DNA of 49,432 bases from an uncultured Rikenellaceae bacterium (GCA_946486375.1 CAMLTW010000015.1:1-49432); one strand, 5' to 3'. Counted from the first letter of the stretch, positions 8,349 to 17,156 are shown. The notes: generated by a model not told the origin, from the letters alone. Made by a program: numbers and translations.

Positions 8349-9359
8349 ATGTTGGAAGAATTTCTGAGCAAGATCAAGGCGAAAGCCGCCGAAAACAAAA
8401 AGACCATCGTGCTGGCCGAAGCCGCCGAGGAACGGAACATCAAGGCCGCGGACATCATCCTGAAGGAAGGATTCGCGAACCTGATCCTGATCGGCAGCCG
8501 GGCGGAAATCGAAAAGGCCGCGGCGGAATACGGCCTGAAGCACATCGGCGGGGCCACGATCATAGACCCGAAGAACAACCCGAAGAAAGAGGCGTACGTG
8601 GAACTGATGCTCAAACTCCGGGCGTCGAAGGGGCTGACCCGCGAGCAGGCCGAAAAGCTGATCGAAAATCCGCTCTGCCTGGCCGCCGTGATGATCAAGG
8701 CCGGGGACGCCGACGGAGAAGTGGCCGGGGCCAACAATCCCACGGGCGACGTGCTTCGTCCGGCCTTCCAGTACGTGAAGACGCTGCCGGGGATCAGCGT
8801 GGTTTCGGGGGCGTTCCTGATGTTCATCCCGGACACCCAGTTCGGGGAAAACGGGATGATGGTGTTCGCCGACTGCGCGGTGCATCCGAATCCGACCGCC
8901 GAAGAGCTGGCCCAGATCGCCGTGGCGACGGGGCACACGACGCGCACCATCGCCGGTTTCGAGCCGCGCATCGCCATGCTGAGCTTCTCCACGAAGGGTT
9001 CCGCCAAACACGAAATGGTGGACAAGGTGGTCGAAGCCACGCGGCTGGCCAAAGAAATGGACCCGACGCTCCAGATCGACGGGGAGCTGCAGGCCGACGC
9101 GGCCATCGTGCCGGGCATCGGCTGCAAGAAAGCGCCGGGCAGCCCCATCGCCGGGCGGGCCAACGTGCTGGTGTTCCCGACCCTCGAAGTGGGAAACATC
9201 GCCTACAAGCTGGTACAGCGCATGGCCCACGCCGAAGCCATCGGGCCGATCCTGCAGGGGATGGCGGCGCCGATCAACGACCTTTCGCGCGGGTGCTCGG
9301 TGGACGACATCGTGAACCTCGTGGCCATCACCGCCTGCCAGGCCGGGGGAATGCGGTAG
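8349..9359 (+). CDS. pta: Phosphate acetyltransferase
   Basis: Cytoplasmic enzyme that exchanges CoA of acetyl-CoA for phosphate, giving acetyl phosphate for ATP synthesis by the next gene. The 336-residue length fits the short form with only the catalytic PTA_PTB domain and no DRTGG regulatory part. Recognisable segments are TIVLAEAAEERNIKAA, ANNPTGDVLRPAFQ, GISVVSGAFLM, TKGSAKHEMVDKV and a C-terminal GPILQGMAAPINDLSRG. It lies 33 bp before ackA on the same strand; the pair is the usual acetate-forming module of fermenting Bacteroidales. Confidence 0.97.
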   Translation: MLEEFLSKIKAKAAENKKTIVLAEAAEERNIKAADIILKEGFANLILIGSRAEIEKAAAEYGLKHIGGATIIDPKNNPKKEAYVELMLKLRASKGLTREQAEKLIENPLCLAAVMIKAGDADGEVAGANNPTGDVLRPAFQYVKTLPGISVVSGAFLMFIPDTQFGENGMMVFADCAVHPNPTAEELAQIAVATGHTTRTIAGFEPRIAMLSFSTKGSAKHEMVDKVVEATRLAKEMDPTLQIDGELQADAAIVPGIGCKKAPGSPIAGRANVLVFPTLEVGNIAYKLVQRMAHAEAIGPILQGMAAPINDLSRGCSVDDIVNLVAITACQAGGMR

Positions 9360-9392
9360 GAAATTTCGACCAAACAAACACAAACGGATAAA

Positions 9393-10607
9393 ATGATTAT
9401 TCTTGTTCTGAACTGCGGCAGCTCGTCGATCAAATATCAGGTGATCGACATGAAGAGCCGCACCGAAAACCGGCTGCTGGCCAAGGGCCAGATCGAGCGG
9501 ATCGGCCTGCCCGACGGCGTGCTGACCCACAAGCCGACCGACAAACCCAAACAGGAGTTCGTGAAGAACATTCCCGACCACACGTCGGGGATCAGCCTCA
9601 TCATCGACACCATCACCGATCCGCAGTACGGGGTGATCGGCAGTCTGGCCGAGCTGGGCGCCGTAGGGCACCGCGTGGCCCACGGGGGCGAGTACTTCCA
9701 GGACAGCGCGGTGGTGGACAAAACGGTGATCCGGCAGATCGAAAGCTGTTTCGAGCTGGCGCCGCTCCACAACCCGGCCAACCTGAAGGGGATTCTCTCG
9801 ATCGAAAACATCCTGCCGGGGATTCCGCAGGTGGCCGTTTTCGACACCTCGTTCCACCAGAGCATGCCGGCCAAGAGCTACCTGTATGCATTGCCGTACA
9901 AGTATTATGAAAATTACCGGGTGCGCCGCTACGGCTTTCACGGGACGAGCCACAAGTTCGTGGCGCAGAAGGCCTGCGAAATGACCGGGCTGGACTTCGG
10001 CCGGTCGAAGATCGTCACCTGCCACATCGGCAACGGGGGATCGGTGACGGCCATCCTCAACGGGAAATCCTACGACACGTCGATGGGCTTCACGCCGGTG
10101 GACGGGCTGGTCATGGGCACCCGCTGCGGGAGCGTCGATCCGGGAGCGCTGCTCTACATCGCCGATAAGGAGGGGCTGAACCTCGGCAAGATGAACGGCA
10201 TGATCAACAAGGAATCGGGCGTGCTGGGGATCACCGGCATCTCGTCCGACATGCGCGACATCGAGGCGGCCGCCGCCGACGGCAACCAGCGGGCCGCGCT
10301 GGCGCTGGAAATGTACAACACCCGGATCAAGAAGTTCGTCGGAGCCTATGCCGCGCTGATGGAAGGGCTGGATCTGATCGTCTTCACGGGCGGCGTCGGC
10401 GAAAACGAAGCCTCGATGCGGGAATTCGTCTGCCGCGGGCTGGATTTCATGGGCGTCGATTTCGATTTCGAGAAGAACAAGGGGCTGCGGGGCAAGGATA
10501 CGATCCTGTCCAAACTCGAATCGAAGGTGAAGGTCGTGCTGGCCTGCACCGACGAGGAACTCGTCATCGCTTCCGACACTTTCCGGCTGGTGCAGGGGGA
10601 AAAGTAA
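9393..10607 (+). CDS. ackA: Acetate kinase
   Basis: Converts acetyl phosphate and ADP to acetate and ATP. The 404-residue protein, the usual family length, has the ASKHA-fold motifs LNCGSSSIKYQ (N-terminal phosphate site), RRYGFHGTSH, CHIGNGGSV and FTGGVGENEA. It follows pta closely with no visible separate promoter, so it is probably second or third in a crcB-pta-ackA transcript. The 176-bp gap after it holds the ptb promoter. Confidence 0.98.
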   Translation: MIILVLNCGSSSIKYQVIDMKSRTENRLLAKGQIERIGLPDGVLTHKPTDKPKQEFVKNIPDHTSGISLIIDTITDPQYGVIGSLAELGAVGHRVAHGGEYFQDSAVVDKTVIRQIESCFELAPLHNPANLKGILSIENILPGIPQVAVFDTSFHQSMPAKSYLYALPYKYYENYRVRRYGFHGTSHKFVAQKACEMTGLDFGRSKIVTCHIGNGGSVTAILNGKSYDTSMGFTPVDGLVMGTRCGSVDPGALLYIADKEGLNLGKMNGMINKESGVLGITGISSDMRDIEAAAADGNQRAALALEMYNTRIKKFVGAYAALMEGLDLIVFTGGVGENEASMREFVCRGLDFMGVDFDFEKNKGLRGKDTILSKLESKVKVVLACTDEELVIASDTFRLVQGEK

Positions 10608-10723
10608 CTTCGGAGCTTGCCGGGAGCCGGGCTTGTGCCGCGCCCCGGCGGGCGAAAAGGAGGATATGCAGGGAAAACGATTGCACTTTGTAATCGTTTT
10701 TCTTGTTTTGGATTACGATTTAT

Positions 10724-10776
10724 TATATTTGCGGTTAATACGGTTTCAAAATGATTCGTTATTAACCCAGGAGGAA
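10724..10776 (+). promoter_or_regulatory. ptb promoter, 5' dyad and Shine-Dalgarno
   Basis: TATATTTG at 10724-10731 is a good -7 box. An 8-bp perfect inverted repeat follows, GGTTAATA (10733-10740) and TATTAACC (10760-10767), with a 19-base loop and starting at about the predicted first transcribed base. Directly after it comes AGGAGGAA (10769-10776), seven bases before ATG 10784. Strong Shine-Dalgarno sequences are uncommon in this phylum. A second AGGAGG (10658-10663) precedes an out-of-frame ATG at 10666. A GTAATC/GATTAC repeat (10690-10695, 10711-10716) flanks the promoter. Confidence 0.6.
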
Positions 10777-10783
10777 GAAAGAT

Positions 10784-11698
10784 ATGATTACGAAATTGTC
10801 ACAACTGGTCGAGGCCGCCCGGAGCGCGGGACGGAAAAAGCTGGCGGTCGCCTATGCGATGGACGCCCACACGGTGGAAGCGGCGGCGAAGGCCGTGGAA
10901 GCGGGGCTGGTGGACGCCACGCTGGTGGGAGACGAGGAAACGATCCGGCGGATTTGCGCCGAAAAGGGGATCGACGCGGGCCTGTTCCGCATCGTGAATG
11001 AAGCGGGGGAACCGCAGGCGGCGGCGCTGGCGGTGAAGATGGCCGCCACGGGCGAAGCCGACATCCTGATGAAGGGAAGCATCAGCACGGACAAATACAT
11101 GCGGGCGATCCTGTCCAAAGACGCGGGGCTGCTGCCCCCGAAGGCGATCCTGACGCATGTCACCGTGCTGGAAGTGCCGGTGTATCACAAGCTGCTGGTG
11201 GCGAGCGACGTGGCGATCATCCCGTCGCCCGACATGAACCAGAAGGTGTTCATCACGCGGAGCGTCATCGACACGGCCCGTTCGCTGGGGGTCGAAACCC
11301 CGAAGGTGGCGATCATCGCCCCCACCGAACAGATGCTGCCGGGAATCCCCTCCTGCGTGGACGCCGCCACCATCGCCAAGATGGGGGAACGGGGCCAGAT
11401 CACGGGAGCGATCATCGACGGGCCGCTGGCGGTGGACGTGGCGGTGGACGCCGAAACGGTGGCCGTGAAGAAGCTGAAAAGCCCCGTGGCGGGCGACGCG
11501 GACTGTCTGGTCTTCCCCGATCTGGACGCTTCCAACGCCTTTTTCAAGACGTGCACGAAATTCGCCGGAGCCACGCTGGCGGGGCTGGTCGTGGGGGCCA
11601 AGGTGCCCTGCGTGCTCACCTCCCGCGGGGATTCGGAGGATTCCAAACTCAATTCGATCGCGCTGGGCGTGCTGACCGCCGCGCGTAAAAAACGGTAA
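10784..11698 (+). CDS. ptb: Phosphate butyryltransferase
   Basis: Exchanges CoA of butyryl-CoA, or branched-chain acyl-CoAs, for phosphate. The 304-residue protein belongs to the PTA_PTB family but is shorter than and distinct from pta upstream: it has AYAMDAHTVEAAAKAVEAG, DILMKGSISTDKYMRAIL, DVAIIPSPDMNQK and GAIIDGPLAVDVAV, a typical Ptb pattern. Its stop is six bases before buk, so it forms the ptb-buk pair that yields ATP from acyl-CoA. Its leader carries a dyad and a strong ribosome-binding site, hinting at its own control. The bifunctional enoyl-CoA-hydratase name sometimes given to such proteins is not supported by the length. Confidence 0.93.
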   Translation: MITKLSQLVEAARSAGRKKLAVAYAMDAHTVEAAAKAVEAGLVDATLVGDEETIRRICAEKGIDAGLFRIVNEAGEPQAAALAVKMAATGEADILMKGSISTDKYMRAILSKDAGLLPPKAILTHVTVLEVPVYHKLLVASDVAIIPSPDMNQKVFITRSVIDTARSLGVETPKVAIIAPTEQMLPGIPSCVDAATIAKMGERGQITGAIIDGPLAVDVAVDAETVAVKKLKSPVAGDADCLVFPDLDASNAFFKTCTKFAGATLAGLVVGAKVPCVLTSRGDSEDSKLNSIALGVLTAARKKR

Positions 11699-11704
11699 AA
11701 AAGC

Positions 11705-12781
11705 ATGGACAAGAAACGAGTGCTGGTCATCAACCCCGGCTCGACTTCGACGAAAATCGCCGTCTTCGAGGGGGAAAAACCGCTGTTCACCGAAACGCTC
11801 CGGCACACCGCCGAAGAACTGGCCCCGTTCGGGCGCGTGGCCGATCAGTTCGCCTTCCGGAAGGAACTGATCCTGAAGGCCCTGAAAAAGAAACGGATCG
11901 ACCCGGCCACCCTGTCGGCGGTCGTGGGCCGCGGGGGGCTGGTGAAGCCGGTCGAATCGGGCGTGTACGAGGTGAACGACGCCCTGCGGCGCGACCTGAC
12001 GGACGCTCCGATGGGCGAACACGCCTCCAACCTGGGGGGCCTGATCGCCGACGACATCGCCGAAGGGATTCCGGGCGCGCGGGCGTTCATCGCCGATCCG
12101 GTGGTCGTGGACGAGCTGGACGACGTGGCCCGCGTGGCAGGGCATCCGGCGTTCGAACGGGTGTCGGTTTTCCACGCGCTGAACCAGAAGGCCGTGGCGC
12201 GGATTTACGCCCGGTCGGTCGGAAAGGCCTACGAAGACCTGAATCTGGTGGTGGCGCATCTGGGAGGCGGCGTGTCGGTGGGCGCCCACCGGCGGGGCCG
12301 CGTGGTGGACGTGAACAACACGCTCGACGGCGACGGCCCCTTTTCGCCCGAGCGGTCGGGGACGCTCCCCGTGGGACAGCTGGTCGATCTGGCGTTCAGC
12401 GGGAAATACACCCGCGAGCAGATGCGGAAGATGATCGCCGGACAGGGCGGCGTGGTGGCCCATCTGGGGACGAACGACATGCGCGAAGTGCGCAAACGGG
12501 CTGCGGAGGGAGACGAAAAGAGCCGCCTGATCCTTCATGCGCTGGCCTACAACGTCGGCAAGGAGATCGGAGCGATGGCCGCGGTGCTGCACGGCGAGGT
12601 GAACGCCATCCTGATCACCGGGGGGATTGCGTACAGCACGGAAGTGTGCGAGTACATCAAGACGATGGTGGAATTCATCGCTCCCGTGGAGGTCTACCCC
12701 GGCGAGGACGAGATGAAGGCGCTGGCGGACAACGCGCTGGCGGTCATCGAGGGAAAAACGGAACCGAAGGTTTACCGGTAG
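11705..12781 (+). CDS. buk: Butyrate kinase
   Basis: Uses butyryl (or branched acyl) phosphate and ADP to form the free acid and ATP. The 358-residue protein has the ASKHA motifs VINPGSTSTKIAVFE at the N-terminus, HLGGGVSVGAH and the C-terminal ITGGIAYSTEV, as in Buk and shorter than acetate kinase. Start ATG 11705 lies six bases after the ptb stop. A strong intrinsic terminator follows about 70 bp after the stop, closing the operon. Confidence 0.95.
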   Translation: MDKKRVLVINPGSTSTKIAVFEGEKPLFTETLRHTAEELAPFGRVADQFAFRKELILKALKKKRIDPATLSAVVGRGGLVKPVESGVYEVNDALRRDLTDAPMGEHASNLGGLIADDIAEGIPGARAFIADPVVVDELDDVARVAGHPAFERVSVFHALNQKAVARIYARSVGKAYEDLNLVVAHLGGGVSVGAHRRGRVVDVNNTLDGDGPFSPERSGTLPVGQLVDLAFSGKYTREQMRKMIAGQGGVVAHLGTNDMREVRKRAAEGDEKSRLILHALAYNVGKEIGAMAAVLHGEVNAILITGGIAYSTEVCEYIKTMVEFIAPVEVYPGEDEMKALADNALAVIEGKTEPKVYR

Positions 12782-12850
12782 GGGTTACAGAGGGCGCGGG
12801 TTTTCCGGGGTTTATACTTCCCTGTCCCTCTCCTTTCACATCCTTGTTTA

Positions 12851-12878
12851 CTGCACGGCTTCGGACGAAGCCGTGCAG
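12851..12878 (+). terminator. Intrinsic terminator of ptb-buk
   Basis: Arms CTGCACGGCTTCG and CGAAGCCGTGCAG (13 bp, perfect) flank a GA centre and are followed by a T-rich run (TCTTCTTTT). It lies 70 bp after buk. Confidence 0.85.
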
Positions 12879-12884
12879 TCTTCT

Positions 12885-13860
12885 TTTCCCCCCTTCTTCG
12901 CTCGATCCGCTCCTTGCAATGACGCAAGGGCATTGCTGTTCCCCAACGGCAGGAAGGCCCTGCTTCCTTCGCGTCATTCCGAGGCTTCGTTAGAAGCCGT
13001 GGGAATCTCTGTCTATTTTCGTCATTATATTAACCGGAGATGCTCATGTCGCAACTGACGTTGCTCCTCAGCATGACGCGAGGCCCAGCGGTTCCTTCCA
13101 GTCGTCGCACCACCGTATCGCCTTTGCGTTATTCCAACTGTCCTTCCGACCTCCCGTCCCCCGCCGCCTTTCGTCATCCTGAACCGAGGAACGACCTTCG
13201 GGCGTTCCGAGCTCACCGACCGCAGCCCGTGGTCATTCCGCAGGAATGGTGCGGAGAAAGCGGAGGGAAGTAGCATTAGCGGCAACGCCGCGACGTGAGG
13301 ATCTCTGTCCAGCATAAAAAAAGAAAAAAGATTCCCACGTCAAGCCCTCCGGGCTTTCCTCGGAATGACGCCGGGACGCAACCGGTTCCTTCCGACCTTC
13401 CGAAACCGCCCTGCCTTGCGTCATGCTGAACCGAGCAGGCGGGAGCCTGCGAGCTTCACCGACCGAACCGAAGACCGCTTTGCGGTCTGAGCCTCACTGA
13501 TCGTAGCCCGCAGTCATTCCGCAGGAATGGTGCGGATACAGCGAACCGAGGTCAGCCGTAAGGCTGGACAAGCTAACCGACTGCAAGGAGGTAACTTTGG
13601 GAAGTAACATTGTCCGCTGTCGGCCTATAAGGCCGGAGCGGAGACAACGCAGGGAGGAAAACCGAGGTCTGCGAAGCAGGGCGAGCTAACCGACTGTAAG
13701 GAGGTAACATTCGCAGCCGAAGGCGAAGCGTGAGCATCTTTGTACAGTATAACAACAGAAATGAACAAATAGAGATTCCCGCGTCGGGCTGTAAGGCTTT
13801 CCTCGCAATGACGCACGGGGTTGGAGGCGTGAACGGTCGAAAGAAACCGACTGCGGATGC
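12885..13860. repeat. Intergenic repeat block between buk and argH
   Basis: About 1 kb with no gene seen. An inverted pair at 12971-13080 joins ATTCC/GGAAT with inner GGCTTC/GAAGCC to an opposed ATGCT/AGCAT copy. A second pair is truncated on its left (about 13283-13370), its right half having arms ATTCC/GGAAT and inner AAGCCC/GGGCTT. A third is near 13725-13813. Second-family hairpins such as GCAGGC-ggga-GCCTGC (about 13435) and GGAACG...CGTTCC (about 13190) lie between them. Confidence 0.8.
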
Positions 13861-13878
13861 TGTTTCCCCCGGTCACCT

Positions 13879-15210
13879 TTACTCCGCCAGCCGCCGTTCG
13901 GCTTCTCCGGCCCGTTCGAAACCGAACCGGCCCACCGTCTCGTCCATCAGTCCGGCCACCTGTTCCAGACACAGGTTCCCGATGCTCCCTTCGTGGGTGT
14001 GGTGCACTTTCCGCTGCGCCCGATAAGTCCCGTTTTCGATGTCCATTCCCACCTTGCGGTACGCTTCGCGGAACGGTACCCCGTCCAACACCAGTCGGTT
14101 CACGGTTTCGACGCTGAACAGGTAGTCGTATTTCGGATCGTCGAGGATATCTTCCCGGACACTGACGTTTTCCAACATGAACCGCGCCATGCGGAGGCAG
14201 TCGCGCAGGTCGGTGATAGCCGGGAACAGCGCCTCCTTCAGCAGCTGCAAGTCCCGGTTGTACCCCAGCGGCAGATTGGTCGTCAGCACGACGATCTGGT
14301 TCGGCAGGGCCTGGATCAGGTTGCACTTGCCGCGCATGATTTCCCAGACGTCCGGATTCTTCTTGTGCGGCATGATGCTCGATCCGGTGGTCAGCTCCGG
14401 CGGGTAGGAGATGAACCCGAAGTTCTGGTTCAGGAACATCGTGTTGTCCATCGCCAGCCGGGCCAGCGTGGCCGCCACGGAGGACATCGCCTGCGCCAGC
14501 ACCCGTTCCGTCTTTCCGCGCCCCATCTGGGCGTACACGACGTTGTAGTCCGGGGAGTCGAATCCCAGCAGCTCCGTGGTCATCGTCCGGTTCAGCGGGA
14601 AGGAGGAGCCGTAGCCCGCCGCCGATCCCAGCGGATTGCGGTTGCAGACCCGCCAGGCCGCCAGCATGAGCTGCAAATCGTCCACGAGGCTCTCGGCGTA
14701 AGCCCCGAACCAGAGGCCGAACGAGGAAGGCATCGCCACCTGCAGGTGGGTGTACCCCGGCATCAGCACGTCCCGGTGTCTGGCCGCCAGCCCCTGCAGC
14801 GTGTCGAACAGCTGACGCACCTCTTCCACCGTTTCCAGAATCTGCCGGCGCAGGAACAAACGCAGGTCGACGAGCACCTGATCGTTGCGCGAACGACCGC
14901 TGTGGATTTTCTTGCCGGTGTCCCCGATGCGCTCCGTCAGCAGGAATTCCACCTGCGAGTGCACGTCTTCCGTCCCCGCTTCGATCCGGAAATTCCCGGC
15001 CCGGATGTCGGCGAGGATCGCTTTCAGTTCGCGCTGCACCGCCGCCAGTTCCTCCGGGGTCAGCAGGCCGATGGATTCCAGCATCCGGGTGTGGGCCAGC
15101 GACCCCAGCACGTCGGCTTCCGCCAGATAAAGGTCCATTTCGCGGTCGCGTCCCACCGTGAATGCTTCCACCGCTTTGTTCACGTCGGTGTTTTTCTGCC
15201 AAAGTTTCAT
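13879..15210 (-). CDS. argH: Argininosuccinate lyase
   Basis: Last step of arginine synthesis: argininosuccinate to arginine and fumarate. The 443-residue protein of the fumarase/aspartase superfamily shows SGRSRNDQV, the active-site TGSSIMPHKKNPDVWE loop (catalytic Ser), PLGSAAGYG and an N-terminal LWQK segment. Length is slightly under that of the E. coli enzyme, as usual in Bacteroidota. argE lies upstream on the same strand, 289 bp away across a repeat block, so separate promoters are likely; I saw no good -7 box just before ATG 15210. Confidence 0.97.
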   Translation of the reverse strand: MKLWQKNTDVNKAVEAFTVGRDREMDLYLAEADVLGSLAHTRMLESIGLLTPEELAAVQRELKAILADIRAGNFRIEAGTEDVHSQVEFLLTERIGDTGKKIHSGRSRNDQVLVDLRLFLRRQILETVEEVRQLFDTLQGLAARHRDVLMPGYTHLQVAMPSSFGLWFGAYAESLVDDLQLMLAAWRVCNRNPLGSAAGYGSSFPLNRTMTTELLGFDSPDYNVVYAQMGRGKTERVLAQAMSSVAATLARLAMDNTMFLNQNFGFISYPPELTTGSSIMPHKKNPDVWEIMRGKCNLIQALPNQIVVLTTNLPLGYNRDLQLLKEALFPAITDLRDCLRMARFMLENVSVREDILDDPKYDYLFSVETVNRLVLDGVPFREAYRKVGMDIENGTYRAQRKVHHTHEGSIGNLCLEQVAGLMDETVGRFGFERAGEAERRLAE

Positions 15211-15229
15211 CTGTTCGACTTATTAGGTT

Positions 15230-15510
15230 TCATTGTTTCCGGGTTCCTGCCGCCCGCCGCAACCGGTTACGCGCCGACCCGGAGGCGGGGCGTGGCAACC
15301 TCACCCGACCTGCAAAAAGATCCTCACGTCGCGGCGTTGCCGCTCCTTAAGATGACACAAAGGAGCCGTGTTCTTCCTGCCGTCGGGGACACCCTAACAC
15401 CCCTGCGTTCTTTCAACCATCCCCAAACTCATCGACCCCGCGTCATTGCGAGGCTTCGTTAGAAGCCGTGGCAATCTCTGTTAGTTTATTTCTGTATTAT
15501 TACAAAGATC
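15230..15510. repeat. Repeat block between argH and argE
   Basis: Short mosaic with an ATCCT-type element (about 15320-15356) and an ATTGC/GCAAT element at 15445-15475 with inner GGCTTC-gtta-GAAGCC. Its opposed partner begins at 15507 (GATCCCCACGTC) and runs into the last codons of argE. Confidence 0.75.
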
Positions 15511-16612
15511 CCCACGTCCCGTCCCCTTTCGCTTTCCCCGCCAGCACCCGTTCCAGAATCCGGATGTAAAGGGCGATTCCCTCCCGCAGCTCGGACAGTT
15601 CCACGTATTCGTCCGCCGCGTGCGACCGGGCCGAATCCCCCGGCCCCATTTTCAGCGACGGCACCGGCAGAAGGGCCTGATCCGACAGGGTGGGCGACCC
15701 GAAGGGAACCCGCCCCAACGCCACCGCTTCCCGCAGGAAAGGATTGTCCTCCGGCACGGACGAAGGCCGCAGCCGCACCGACCGGGGGGTCGCTTCGCAG
15801 GCCACGTGCTTCCGCACGGTTTCCAGCACCTCCTCCAGCGTATAGCGTTCGGTCACCCGCACGTCCACTGTGAAACGGCATTCGGCAGGCACCACGTTGT
15901 GCTGGGTTCCCGCTTCGATCACCGTCACCGCCATGTTCACTTCGCCCAGGAGCGGAGACACCTCCGCAAACCGGTACGTCCGGAACCACTCGATGTCCCG
16001 CATCGCTTCGTAAATCGCGTTCACGCCCTCCTTCCGGGCGGCATGGCCCGCCTTTCCGCGGGCGACGCAGTCCAGCACGAGCAGCCCCTTTTCCGCCACG
16101 GCGGGGTGCATCCCCGTGGGTTCCCCCACCACGGCGTAGGCCACCGGCCCCAGCTCCGGCCAGACGCTCTCGATGCCTCCCCGGCCCGACCGCTCCTCTT
16201 CCGCCGTGAGGGCCAGACACAGGTTGCCCGACAGACCCGGTTCGTCGTAAAAGCGCAGGAAGGCCGCCGTCAGCGCGACCGCCGAGGCCCCCGCATCGTT
16301 GCTCCCCAGCCCGTACAGCCGCCCGCTTTCCACCGCCCCGTCGAAGGGGTCGCGGAGGTAGCCGGGGTTCGGCTTCACCGTGTCGAGGTGGGAGTTGAGC
16401 AGGATCGTGCTCTTGGCCGGATCGTAATGCCGGTTGTACGCCCAAAGGTTGTTCCCCTTCCGGCGCACTTCCACGCCCTTTCCGGCCAGAAAACCGGCCA
16501 TGACATCCGCCGCGCCCCCTTCCTCCCCGCTGAAGGAGGGGACGCGCACCAGCTCCGCCAGCAGCGCGACCGCTTCGGCATACCGTCCGTCCGTATCGTT
16601 TTCTCCGTACAT
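15500..16612 (-). CDS. argE: N-acyl-ornithine deacetylase, M20 peptidase family
   Basis: Zinc hydrolase that removes the acyl group from N-acetyl- or N-succinyl-ornithine to give ornithine. The roughly 370-residue protein has the M20 metal-site pattern: NSHLDTVKP (metal His and Asp), GSNDAGAS (bridging Asp), LTAEEERSG (catalytic Glu pair) and a later PSLKMGPGDSARSHAADE (His ligand). The neighbour argH supports a role in arginine synthesis rather than general peptide cleavage. Which acyl group is used cannot be read here. A GTG at 16615 is an alternative start one codon upstream; either lies within seven bases of a TAGTTTTG -7 box. The last codons (GTWGSL) coincide with a repeat element. Confidence 0.9.
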   Translation of the reverse strand: MYGENDTDGRYAEAVALLAELVRVPSFSGEEGGAADVMAGFLAGKGVEVRRKGNNLWAYNRHYDPAKSTILLNSHLDTVKPNPGYLRDPFDGAVESGRLYGLGSNDAGASAVALTAAFLRFYDEPGLSGNLCLALTAEEERSGRGGIESVWPELGPVAYAVVGEPTGMHPAVAEKGLLVLDCVARGKAGHAARKEGVNAIYEAMRDIEWFRTYRFAEVSPLLGEVNMAVTVIEAGTQHNVVPAECRFTVDVRVTERYTLEEVLETVRKHVACEATPRSVRLRPSSVPEDNPFLREAVALGRVPFGSPTLSDQALLPVPSLKMGPGDSARSHAADEYVELSELREGIALYIRILERVLAGKAKGDGTWGSL

Positions 16613-16619
16613 CACCTTA

Positions 16620-16650
16620 CAAAACTAAACAAAAAGCGGAAAAAACCGCT
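16620..16650 (-). promoter_or_regulatory. Promoter of argE with a dyad
   Basis: Minus-strand TAGTTTTG occupies 16627-16620, only four bases before GTG 16615 and seven before ATG 16612. An inverted repeat AGCGG (16635-16639) / CCGCT (16646-16650) sits where the promoter spacer should be. It could be an operator; no ArgR box was recognised. Confidence 0.5.
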
Positions 16651-16803
16651 CCGGAAAAGTCCGACCGGGACAATGTGTGCGCAAACACTTTGCAGGAAAA
16701 GGGGGCGATCTCCCGACGATTTGTTTCTTCCGGGGGTGAAAACGATTGTAATGTTCAAGCAAAAGGGGCGAAAAAAAACGAATTTTTTATCCGGGGTGTA
16801 TTG

Positions 16804-16881
16804 TTTATTTGAAATAATGACTAAATTTAACCATTCGTTTTTCCCAAAACTACTAACCGTAACTTAATTTGAACCAACCTG
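16804..16881 (+). other. Possible small transcript with a 16-residue ORF
   Basis: A near-consensus -7 box TTTATTTG (16804-16811) lies five bases before ATG 16817, which opens a 16-codon frame (MTKFNHSFFPKLLTVT, stop ending 16867) with three Phe codons. An intrinsic terminator follows. argE and mqnA diverge from this gap, so the terminator has no known gene to stop. It could be a small RNA, a microprotein or an attenuator leader for mqnA. Confidence 0.3.
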
Positions 16882-16915
16882 AAAAGGGGTTTCCGGCATC
16901 CGGAAGCCCCTTTTT
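16882..16915 (+). terminator. Orphan intrinsic terminator
   Basis: AAAAGGGG-tt-TCCGG and CCGGA-ag-CCCCTTTTT form a hairpin with a T run on the plus strand and an A run before it, so it could act both ways. It lies between divergent argE and mqnA, 240 bp before mqnA. Confidence 0.75.
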
Positions 16916-17100
16916 ATGAACCTTTTAAGGCGTTCCCGACCCGTGCCCGGAAACGGGGAGCGCACCGTTTCGTCCGTCCGTCTCCGCCTGCCGGCGGGAA
17001 GGCGATTTTCGCGTCCGGGGACGATTCCTGCTGCAAAACATGTTTTTTCGCCGAAGGCCGAATAATTTCGGAAAAAGGCGCGCCGTTCGTTAAAATTTCG

Positions 17101-17108
17101 TACCTTCG
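17101..17108 (+). promoter_or_regulatory. Possible -7 box of mqnA
   Basis: TACCTTCG differs from TAnnTTTG by one base and lies 48 bp before ATG 17157. A similar TATATTCG precedes the gene at 24327. No good -33 box was seen. Confidence 0.35.
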
Positions 17109-17156
17109 TGCCCGATAGACGAAACAGCCTTCACCAAACCGCGAAAACGATGGACG

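Noticed and set aside
8331-10025. Long antisense frame over pta-ackA
   Set aside because: Same shadow pattern; the sense strand has complete, highly conserved enzymes.
10666-10783. Small gene behind the first AGGAGG
   Set aside because: The frame runs into ptb out of frame and has no family; possibly only a leader effect.
12885-13860. CRISPR-like array
   Set aside because: Repeats are irregular in length and spacing, have variable arms and no uniform spacers; no cas genes.
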